Below are positions 46,535 to 56,107 of a stretch of 64,000 nt of DNA, in pieces. Source of the stretch: Clytia hemisphaerica (Eukaryota; Cnidaria; Hydrozoa; Leptothecata; Clytiidae). Under the pieces are notes generated by a model. The model did not search any database and was not told the DNA's origin. It was given only the letters and a program-made list of their open reading frames with translations. Location: positions 1,274,591 through 1,338,590 of the forward strand of contig CACVBU010001117.1 in the NCBI GenBank assembly GCA_902728285.1, given 5' to 3'. A program made the translations under genes and the position numbers. Within the stretch, counting starts at the first letter, position 1; each line of letters starts with the position of its first letter.

Positions 46535-47089
46535 ATGGCTTACGCAACACCCATGTACTGCAATGTGCGACAACGATCACAGACATACCATAACAATCGG
46601 GACTATGAAAAAAATCACGACGAAATCAATCGTAATCGGGCATGGACAAGTTCAACTAAAACAATTGAATATCAACTGACACCACTCCATCAACGCGAAC
46701 TTAACATGTATGATGGCTGCTTTGATTTCATATTGACACGTGCAGAACAGATTCAGAATTTTAAGAAAGTTGAATTCTTAGATATTTCAAAGCAGCGTAT
46801 TTTGGACCCACAGCAAATTAAACAAACAACTAAGACACTCATAAAAACAAATGATAAACAAAACCGAGTCATTGAAATGGTGAAGCGTAAAATAAGAGCC
46901 AGTCATAACAATAAACAATACTGTACGGCTATCAACGATAATTGCCCATGGGTTTCACACCCTCTTAATGACTCTTTCATACCATTGGAATTCCCAGAAA
47001 ATTATACTGAAGATGTAGAACATTTCTTGAAAAACAGATTTTCAAGAAGGCCAGCAGTCACAATCGATAGTGCTGTAAAGCTTCGCTAA
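46535..47089 (+). CDS. Unrecognised single-exon protein, 184 aa
   Basis: The frame starts at ATG 46535 in a good context (CAACAATGG) and runs 184 codons without interruption. The frame is open upstream to a TTG at 46478, but that is not a likely animal start. TATA box upstream and AATAAA just after the stop frame it as a transcribed gene. The protein is basic and polar, with many Asn, Arg, Lys and Gln, no signal peptide and no membrane segment. The middle (about residues 45-110) could form a coiled or helical region; the C-terminal third has several aromatic and proline positions (PWVSHPLND). I do not recognise the family. It lies alone between a SINE pair and the CACTA element, so it may be a host gene or a recent orphan. 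Confidence 0.7.
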   Translation: MAYATPMYCNVRQRSQTYHNNRDYEKNHDEINRNRAWTSSTKTIEYQLTPLHQRELNMYDGCFDFILTRAEQIQNFKKVEFLDISKQRILDPQQIKQTTKTLIKTNDKQNRVIEMVKRKIRASHNNKQYCTAINDNCPWVSHPLNDSFIPLEFPENYTEDVEHFLKNRFSRRPAVTIDSAVKLR

Positions 47090-47101
47090 TGTTACATCTA
47101 T

Positions 47102-47107
47102 AATAAA
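47102..47107 (+). terminator. AATAAA polyadenylation signal
   Basis: AATAAA begins 12 bases after the stop of the 46535-47089 gene; a second one follows near 47192. Confidence 0.6.
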
Positions 47108-47771
47108 TTTTTTCTGTTTGTAAGTTTTATAGTATTAGGTTACTTTTTTTGATACACGCTGTAAATAAGTCTTTTGTAAATTTTTGTACACTTAAATAAA
47201 CCATGGATAAAAAAAGTTGAAAAATACACTTGAATTCTCTTATGTCTATTTTACTTAATCGATTGATTGAAAGAATTTTCTGCAAAACTGAGAATTAATT
47301 CGAATTATAAAAAGATTCTAATTTTAGAAGTTCGAATTAGTGTGAGTATTGAGTATTTGGCTTTGGATCATATTCTTTACGCCGCTTAGGCTTTCTCGTT
47401 TTTCTTTTTGACTAATGTTTCTTCTAATACTTCATTATTTTGGACTCTACATTAAAAATCAAACTACCATGATTCATATATATACAGCACTGACCCTGAG
47501 AATGCAGTAAACCCCGAGAATGTAGGTTTCTTATTTTTTAACATTGTAGCCCTAACGATAGTTCAACTTCATAAAAAGTTGTTTCAGAGCCTACTGTTAC
47601 TTATAGTCATAGACATTAAATTTTAACTCAAATTAATTTTTTCCAACGAAAATCTGAATTGAAATTGATTGGATACTACCCGAATTGAGGCATTTTCTAA
47701 ATAAGTCCTCTCTTTCATAACATGAAAGTACTATTTGAGAGATGATTAATGTTGTCATTTTGAGCTGTTAC

Positions 47772-47927
47772 GACGTGTCCCCAACCCGTAGGGATCCCAG
47801 CCCAATCAGAAAAATTGCCTGAGTTTGGAACAATAGAATTTCTATCTCCATTGGGACTTTAGTAGAAATTATTGTGCCTGAGTTTGCTGAGTCAAAGAAT
47901 TCCACCGGGGCTGTGAGGCAGGGGTGT
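47772..47927. mobile_element. 156-bp TIR MITE with TGTTAC duplication
   Basis: The ends GACGTGTCCCCAACC and ...GAGGCAGGGGTGT are inverted with some decay. The 6-bp flanks TGTTAC match exactly (47766-47771 and 47928-47933). Same group as 31827-32044. Confidence 0.75.
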
Positions 47928-48095
47928 TGTTACATTATTCACATATTTTAACACGAAATTTTCAACCTACAAAATAAAAACAATTTATTCTTCTCTCTTC
48001 TTTTCATTAACTCTAAAAAAAAGTACTTGAAATTCAAAATGTCTCATGAGGTGAAACAACACAATTATCATTGTGAATATGTAATCTTATAGCAA

Positions 48096-48106
48096 CACTG
48101 TAAAAA
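48096..48106 (+). repeat. Left terminal inverted repeat of the CACTA element
   Basis: CACTGTAAAAA, matching the inverse complement of 61144-61154; weaker similarity continues inward. Confidence 0.8.
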
Positions 48107-48390
48107 TCAGAATTCTCATTTTAAGAAAAAAAAAGCTGAAAATAAGAATTTTTGCCCTTGTCACTATATCAAGCTATTTTATCTTAAATCTAGAAATGTT
48201 TTTCTAACCTGGAAGTTGATAATGGAAGAACTGTTTATCTCAAAACAAGATTTTTTTCTCTGATCGATCAAGACATGTTTTTCTTGAAATAGGCTTTTTT
48301 TTTCTTGTATTACATTAAGGATTTCGCCAGAAAAATTGCTCAGCCGACGCACCAATAACAAAAGAAGTAAATTTATAACACAATAGAATA

Positions 48391-48600
48391 AGGTCACTAG
48401 TTTTACGTATATATATTTACAGTTAAAATGGTACAGTTTAAAAATGTTCTGTATCCCAAAAGCAATCTTACAAATACAGTATGGTATGGTATGGTATATA
48501 GTCACTAGTTTTACGTATTTATAGTTAAAATGGTACAGTTTAAAAATGTTCTGTATCCCAAAAGCAATCTAACAAATACTATGGTATACATATAGTACTG
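48391..48600 (+). repeat. ~110-bp tandem duplication in the left subterminal region
   Basis: GTCACTAGTTTTACGTAT, then GTTAAAATGGTACAGTTTAA and CTGTATCCCAAAAGCAATCT, occur twice about 109 bp apart, with a GGTAT pentanucleotide run at the junction. The duplication lies downstream of the companion gene's stop. Confidence 0.8.
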
Positions 48601-49373
48601 AGTGTTGAAACAAAAAATAATATCAGATCATTGATGCCATAAAAGAACCATTCCAGAATGTTCGTATGGAATCAGAATTCATACAGCTCACCCAACGATT
48701 ACAAATATTGTAATTGCTCTGTTTAAGGGTAATTATACCATATTTATGGTTACACGGTCAATGGTCACTCAAATCTTTTACTTTAGGAGATTGTAAAAAT
48801 GTTGCTTACAGGGCTCGAGCCTTAACAAGTTAACATGGTTGCTTAGAAAAAAGTGCGTGTTGTTCTCAACGAAGGTATAAAACAATCTGGTCTCAGAGAA
48901 ATAAAAATGGTCAAATAGCCCCTTAAGTTAATCCAATCTGCAGACTTACTGTTGGAAATTTTTTTACCAATTTAATCCGACTGTGAAGCAACAAAATTTA
49001 ATTGTCTAGCAGAAAAAAGAAAAATTTCAATCACATACTTTTTTTATAAGAACAATTTTATAAGAACATGAGGCTGAAATTTGGCCAAAACCTAAGAACA
49101 AATTAAGAACAACCTGAGCCTCAGATTTCAGAAATTACTAAAAAAAAGTACTGATTTTAACAGGATTTTAACAGATTTTAAACTATTTTAAGTTCTTAAG
49201 TAAAGAAACTAAGTATAATAAGAACATCGTAAGAACATTTAAGCCTGAAAATTTCAAAAAATTAAGAACAGCCCAGCCTGAGCCAAAATTTACTGGTTCT
49301 TATAAAAAAAATCGTGTACTAAGAAAATATCCAAACAAAAGAAACAGTGTCAGTATTTCAGGAAAATTTAACA

Positions 49374-52300
49374 TTAATCGTCTTCTAAGACCTCTTCCCC
49401 TTCCATATTATCTGAAAAATCACAAAAGTCCTCCCAATTTTTCTTCCAGATTTCTTTATCTTGAACATTTTCCAAATCCTCCTCGCCAAGGACCGCAAAT
49501 TGTAGAAACGTCAGCGCCGCTGACCAACAGGGTGGATAATTCAGATCCATTAAGTAATAGTGAGAACAAAATGTTATAACAGCCAGCTCGATTTCATGAG
49601 GCTCCAATTTGGCCAGTAGTTTCCCACTGGAGAGAATATTTATTTCATCATCAGAAATAAGGATCTTTGTGGCTTTGTGACTTTGAAGCATTTCTAAGTC
49701 GTCCTTTGCCTGAGAAGAGAATGATAAAAAGAAAGGAGTAATTTTACATATTCTCACTCATGCTGAATTGAACCTTTAAATCAATAGAATGTTATAATGT
49801 CGAAAAGATTTGGCTCACAAACTGTACAGTTTTTAGTTCTTGTCTACTCTTGCGCAAATGAAATTGGTATACTTCTTGAAATGTTCTTGAAATACAAATA
49901 ACATAACACAAACTGAAGTGACCTTTTCCAAATTTAAATTACTTTTTAATCGACAGCTAATTATTGAATAGTCGCGATTGTAAATGACATTACAGTACAG
50001 ATTTCTGTAATGTCATTTTCACTCGAGACGACTATTCAATCTGACGATTAAAATGTCATTAAGATTTGGAAAAAGTAACTTCAGATTGTTTTGTGTTAAA
50101 TAAAAATAGGAAAATAACCTGGAGTTTTTGAATTATTTTGGGAGGCTCTTTTTTCTTCCCTCTCGTCATGATCATTTGTAGGTTGTTCACAACATGACTA
50201 AGCTTGCAGATTTTACCTATGATAGAAAGAAAGGTATAAAAAACTCTGTGTTGCTCTCATTAAAGGTGTTTCAAAACCATGCGAGTTTTCAAAGAAATTG
50301 CAAATTGTATTTTGAAATAAGAGCCCTTTTTAGGTTTATTGGTCAAAATTTGAAATTTTTTCTCAAAGATTGAGAACTGACTCCCTAATAATTTAGCACA
50401 TAAAGGTTGGAATGAAACGTTGAATTAAATAGGATTTTTTACCTGGTGGTTTACAATTCTTTTTTTGTATAGAAAAATAGATGACAGGATCAATAATTTT
50501 TAACAGTTGTGATCGTAAGTTTTCAATTGAGTTATCTTTGCCAGAAATGAGAATTGCTTCGTTGATAATCTGAAACAGGATTTCAAATAAGTAAACTCAG
50601 GACATTTACTTCCAATATATAAAATATTCAAATTACATATCAAATTACAAAAATCATACTACTTATTCAAAGAACACGAACAAAAAGTTGCTTTGTTTTT
50701 TTAAAACGTTCTACACTTGATTTTAGGGGTAAAAATGGGAAAGGAAAGGTACAAACTTCAAATTCTTACATATCTATAATCTGTGAAGATAGGATATAAT
50801 TGCAAGACATTTTCAACGAGTTCGCCATTAATCTCACTCATTGAAGATATAGTTTTTCTTCTCGACTGAAAGTCTTGTTTTAGTAAGGCAATGATCCCAG
50901 GGCCATCCACTTTCTTCTTTGACGAATCATGAGAGAGCCACTCCCTTACTTTCATTTTCATTGCTGATAAAAGGAGAATGTTTTAAATTAAATTTAGCAG
51001 ATTTTCCAATATCAAAAATTCATACAAAAATACAATTTTTAAGATAATTAAATAGCAGGTAGCTCCTTATAAGGGGGGGGGGGTTGTAGGGGTTTGAAAT
51101 ACCATTTTCCCGTCAAAATTTTTGCTGAATCCCGGAATCCTGATAAAAATAAATTGATAAAAATAATAACACCGTTACACCGGTTTGTAGAGGTTGAAAT
51201 CCTGGCATAATAACAAAAAATAAGGCTAAATACAGTCACCGTCTGATTATAAAATACCGTTTTCCCGTCTCTTTTTGTGGGTTGGGTTGATTGCCCCCTT
51301 CAACCCTCAAGGTAATTAAATAGTAAGCAAATCCTAACTCATTTTCAACTATCATACTAAAAAACCAATAGAATGTACCTGGTGTGGTTGACTCGCTCTC
51401 TGAGTCAGCAGTGTTACCATCTTTTTCTTTGATTAGCCTTCGTTTGTACGGCCTTTTATTTGTATTCTTTGAAGACTTGACATTCGTAAACCTCTTTTTC
51501 ATCATCTTTGAAAGAGTTTCCTGCGAAAAAAAGATATCATTATTTTATACTTTTATATCTATTTTTTTGTAACTGACAGAAAAGTAATAAAATTCAGTGA
51601 AAATATTTTTAGGCTAGGCAAGACAACAATGAAAAAGTTGACGCATGTGTATAGGTCAATTGTTGAACACTTACTTCATCAACTGTTTTAAGTAATATTG
51701 GATATTTAACACACAGTGAGCTAGCCATTTCTTCAAATTCTTTGGATGAAGGCTCGCGGTTGAATGGTAGCTGGCTGGCTTGTGCCATCATTACGCTAAC
51801 TTGAGCACGAACTAAAGTCCTTATAAAGTCGATGGGCAATTTTGGCGCTGAACAATCTCTTATTATTGGGTCATTGTAGATGTCATATATGGGGCACTTG
51901 TACTGGCTCTTGGAAATCTAAGATAGGTGAAAAAGAGAATGTAGAAGACTTTCAAAAACACAAATATTGGTTCCTTGAGATTTAAAACAAAGGATGATTG
52001 GTATTTCTTTTAATCAAGTTGCAAACAATATGCTTATATATAATTGTAATAAGTATATTGTCTACAATCTTTCTCGAAATATTTGAGACAAATGGGAAAT
52101 TCCCCAGGAAGTTTTGAAAACCACAATCAATTTATAAGTGCTCTAAAGTAGGTTTGAAAGGTAGAGTTTTAACGCTAGACTTAAGACTTGTGAGGATCCA
52201 AAAGTTCAAAAATGGTCCAGTAAGGTTCAGAATATAGCCTGGAAGTCTGCCAACCCCTCTCAAATTGAAATATTCGATTAAATTAACGAGATAGCCCAAA

Positions 52301-55300
52301 ATCAGCTTTTTCGCCCGAACTTTAAATTTTGAAAAACGTGAAAATAACCAGAAGTCTCAATATATTTCACAAAAGATCGTAGCATATAAATTAAATAATA
52401 CTGGCCTTCATTTCATATTTTCTCAAGATTGAGCATACAGCCATAATTCTAAAAAAAATACAGCCCTAATCAAACAAAAATGGTGTAGTCCTCCCCTAAG
52501 CTAAGGAGTGCATTCTAAGAAGAATTAGTTTCTTCTCCATAAACAATGTGCTTACTTGGTGGGTTGATGATGTTTGTTCATTTTCTTTGTTTGCTGTGTC
52601 CATGTTAATAGACTTCTTTGCTTCTCTTCCAATGACTCTAAAAGAGTAAATAAAATTGGTGAATGACCATAACACTTTCCAGGCAAAATAAAAATTACCA
52701 GTTCAGGAAGAATAAGTTATCTGATGACAAATTTCTAGATCCAAAAACCAGATAAACTTAAATAGCATTAAATACCAAACATTGGGCAAAACTTGGTTGT
52801 TGAACAAACAAATTATATACCGTATATTTGGAAGTTCTTTCAATGCTACAGGTGATGAACCCTTCAGGTCATTGAGAGGTTGTTCATCTGTGAAACAACC
52901 GACTGTTGATCCTCGCTAAAGAAATTAATAGAATAAAGTATTAGCTTATTGTAAACAGAAAGGAAACTTTCCCAACTTCATTGTGTCCTCCTTAAAACTC
53001 GAACCCTAACAATCCTAACATTAGAACTACCTTTGGAAAAACGGTAAGCTTCAAATCTGTCAAATTATGATTTTTATGCTTGAAAGGGGGTGCAGGGTCA
53101 GTCATTCTAATTCGCGTCGGCATTCGGCTATTGCCGAGAGAATTGCTGACGTAGATTTGAGTGTTGCCGACCCAAAAGTGCCTACTCTACTTTAAAAGCC
53201 AGATTTTTTTGCCAACGCAAATAAATCTGAATTAAAAAGGCTGAGGGTGAAGAAAAATGAGGTGATAGAAAATACATTAAATTTGCTTTAACAGAATTGA
53301 TGATATAATGGCAATGTTTAATTTTTTAACTTAATTCATAGTTGCAGCTGATTGCAGAAGAAATATAAATTTGAGAATATAAAAAGCATCTTACACTAGA
53401 TCCAGTTGTGCTACTTGAGTAGCCAGCACCATTGTAGGGAACTGTTGAAGCCTCCTAATATAAAATATGAAAAGTAGGACTTTATTTAGTCATAAAACCA
53501 GGCAAATTGCTATCTACCCTACAGATTTATAACTTCACTGAATTCATAATTACAAAAAAACTCTACTGTAGGAATGAAAAGTCAGACTTACACTGAATCC
53601 AGCTGATGGACTTGATTCATTTCCAGTGTTCTAAATGGAAAAAGACATTCAAAAAATGTGATACTTGAAGTCAGACGCTTAGCTTTTTAATTCAAACTTC
53701 AGCGAACGATTCCAGTTCGATTAAAAAAAAAAGTACATAGAAAGTCAATGGTTCAAGTGACTTCAATGTGGTAGGTTTCTTCATCAAATCACATTGAAAG
53801 CCAAGGCAGTTTTAGGATTATTAATCTACCGTAAAGATTCGATTAGGCGCCTAGCAGCTATTAAGTGCCCAAGTAAAACCCTTAAAGTTCAGTAGGCGCC
53901 CAGCACCTTTGAAGCATCCCCTTCCATTAAGCGCCCATTCAAAAACTTTCCCATTTCATTCTGAAAATTAAAAAACACTGGTATAACATGGTACAAACAT
54001 CGTTTCCATTCTTTTTAAAAGTAAAAATCTCAAAAATTTAGTTAAAGCCCAGGGCGCCTAATCGGATCTTTAAAAACAGTATATATAGAAACCTCATACC
54101 TCATCTTCTGAAGACCCAAATGAATAGCCATCTATGATGGTCCACATGCTAGATTTCAACTTCATTGATTTAGGATTTTTCTCTGGAAACATCTCCGAAA
54201 TTGAATGAAATATAAGTCCTTTGAAGTCGTTGTCTGATTGATAACCATTTTCTAAAAAGAATCGTAAAGCGACAAACTTATTCGAGCGACAAAAGACTGA
54301 TTGAAATGGAAAACGACTACAATGGAAGCAGAAAGAAGGGAAATAAATAATAATAATAATAATAATAATAATATAAACAAAATGAAAATGAAAATAACAG
54401 CTTCATTTCCCAGTTATCATGCGGGAAAAAACTTTTGAAAACATCAAAAAAAGTAAAGGCTGTGAAATAGAGACAAATTTGAATAAGTAAGGATATTTTA
54501 GTTGAATTTTGAATATGGAAGAGGCTGCTGTAATAAGCCAGACCCGATCAATTGAACTTGTCGAACCAATCTAATCATCGAACTAATCGAACCTGATCAA
54601 ACGATTAAAGTTCGATTAAAAAAATTAATCTAACTTTCCATTTTTTTTCAAATATTGTGAGTGTTCGATTAAGTTCGATCGCTAATTATGGTTTGATTAG
54701 TTTGACAACCTAATTTGTTTGATTAGTTCGTACCCATTCAAAGTGCGATTTTAAAGTAAAATCGCTCCACCAGGTTCACGAGGGTTTGTTTAGTTTTGCT
54801 AGAAATCTACTTGTGCTTTCATTCTGCTCTAACAATGGATAAAAAAGATCTAGTGAAGAAATTAATTAAGAATTTAGCATGACTAATCGAGACACAAATA
54901 ATTAACATAAATTAAAGAGATTAAATATTTCAAATAAGATGGTGTCATTTAAAAAAAGATAGTGTCGCTTTAAAAAGATAGTGTCGCGAAATGAAAAGAT
55001 ATTGTCGGGAAATGAAAAGATAGTGTCTCAAAATAGAAGATAGTGTCGCAAAATAGAAGATAATATTTATTTCCGCTTTCGCGCGCCATACAGGCGAATA
55101 AACTATCTGGGACTCAGCAAGATGGCAGCTTTATAAAGCTCAAAGAAGTGGCGATAAGTTTTGCAAAAGGAGGCAAGGATTGGAATAACGAACTAATCGA
55201 ACTAATCCGAAGCATAACTTACCGTACTAATCTAACTCCACTTTCCGGTAAAATTGTGAGTGTTCGATCAAGTTCGATTAGTTTGATGGTTCGATTGGTT

Positions 55301-55676
55301 CAACAAGTCGCACACTGGGCAGGGGACTCTACTTGTTCGATTAGATTCGGTTCGTTCGAGAAGTTCGATTAAACGATCAGGTCTGGATGACAGACTAGAT
55401 CTTTTTTATGATGCACTGGCCTGCACCTGCACCAAGACTTTTATAAAGTGACATATATGAGGCGTGATTTATCAAAAATGAGGCATGATCAGGGCTCCTA
55501 GCTTTTGAAGTTTTTAAAATGAGAAGTGTGTTGAGGGAAAGTGAAGAACTGTGAAAATGGCCGAATTGTTTTCGCAAAATAATCAGACAGAATTTAGGAA
55601 CAGCTTTTTCAAACTTACTTTTCCATATTTCAGCTGCTGCACTTGAAAGATTGGTGATCTGTTCCAAGATTGACAT
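49374..55676 (-). CDS. CACTA companion protein, SAMD3-like uncharacterised family, 541 aa, 12 exons
   Basis: Minus-strand exons: 55676-55619, 54251-54100, 53630-53592, 53454-53395, 52915-52821, 52637-52556, 51917-51675, 51520-51379, 50963-50770, 50569-50443, 50216-50119 and 49709-49374. All introns are GT-AG and the 1626 bases stay open to the single stop. Exons 3 and 4 are phase-0 microexons of 13 and 20 codons encoding Ser/Gly/Thr-rich linkers. From exon 7 the order of motifs (LPIDFIRTLVRAQ, KYPILLKTVDE, a Lys/Arg-rich stretch, WLSHDSS, LYPIFTDYRY, DPVIYFS, DLNYPPCWSAALTFLQF) matches from memory the vertebrate and cnidarian proteins annotated as sterile-alpha-motif-3-like; no SAM domain is visible here. 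The Lys/Arg stretch in exon 8 could be a nuclear localisation signal. Divergent pairing with the transposase suggests a helper role, as with TNPA in plant CACTA elements; this is inference. Confidence 0.85.
51065..51290. repeat. Dispersed repeat, partner of 56936-57172
   Basis: A G-run followed by TTGTAGGGG, TTTTCCCGTC, ACACCGGTTTGTAGAGGTTG and GTCACCGTCTGATTATAAAA recurs in inverse orientation at 56936-57172. This copy lies in intron 8 of the companion gene. Confidence 0.65.
52150..52390. repeat. Dispersed repeat, partner of 39780-40460
   Basis: TTTTAACGCTAGACTTAAGA, GGATCCAAAAGTTCA and AATATAGCCTGGAAGTCT match the inverse of sequence around 39840-40370 but lack the 320-bp MITE found there. 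It lies in intron 6 of the companion gene. Confidence 0.65.
54343..54372 (+). repeat. (TAA)n microsatellite
   Basis: About eight to nine perfect AAT/TAA units in intron 1 of the companion gene. Confidence 0.9.
54540..55388. mobile_element. TIR element packed with TTCGATTAGTT motifs
   Basis: The ends CCAGACCCGATCAATTGAAC and ...GATTAAACGATCAGGTCTGG are inverted. Both flank regions are dense with variants of TTCGATTAGTTCGA on both strands, like an array of protein-binding sites. The centre holds a minisatellite (54947-55066). It sits in intron 1 of the companion gene. Confidence 0.6.
54947..55066 (+). repeat. ~21-bp minisatellite, about six units
   Basis: Units vary around AAAAGATAGTGTCGCGAAAT; spacing is 20-22 bp and the fourth to sixth copies are slightly degenerate. 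Confidence 0.8.
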
Positions 55677-56107
55677 ATTGTTGAAGAGATTATTACACTG
55701 TTTTTTTCTCGTGTTGCAGTTGGAGTCTTCGTCAGTTCTTCTTGTTGTCCAGATGCGCGGGAAAATCGCGGTTTTTTTCTTGTTGTTCAAATGCGCGGGA
55801 AAATTGCGGTTTTGCAGCTCACGCGCGCGCGGTTTTTAAAAACCAAAGAAGAGTTTCGATTGGGATTGATTTTTTTTGTTAATTCATAATTATTACTTAT
55901 AAATTCAAAATAATTCATATCGGAGAAAATTAATCAATCTGAAACTCATTTCTACTAAATTCTTCTCCATAGTTATATACTTCCGACATACCTCTTTGAA
56001 AGAAAATCAAAAGGCAGAAATAAAAATATCGATTTTGCTTTACATGACCAAAAGCTATAACCAGAATTCACGTCACAGAAAATAACAACAAAGATGGCGC
56101 TCTGATT
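55677..56107. promoter_or_regulatory. Divergent promoter region between the two CACTA genes
   Basis: The 431 bp between the opposite start codons contains a CpG-rich patch (ACGCGCGCGCGG near 55821) and paired ATGCGCGGGAAAAT(C/T)GCGGTTTT repeats at about 55753 and 55790. No clean TATA box is visible on either side. Both genes must be driven from here or from overlapping leaders. Confidence 0.55.
56094..56105 (+). promoter_or_regulatory. Minimal upstream ORF before the transposase start
   Basis: ATG GCG CTC TGA ends two bases before the transposase ATG at 56108. Its context (AAGATGG) is at least as good as that of the main start, so it would be expected to lower transposase translation or require reinitiation if the leader includes it. 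Confidence 0.45.

Noticed and set aside
48093-48095. 3-bp target duplication of the CACTA element
   Set aside because: The flanks are CAA on the left and ATG on the right; they do not match, so no duplication is claimed.
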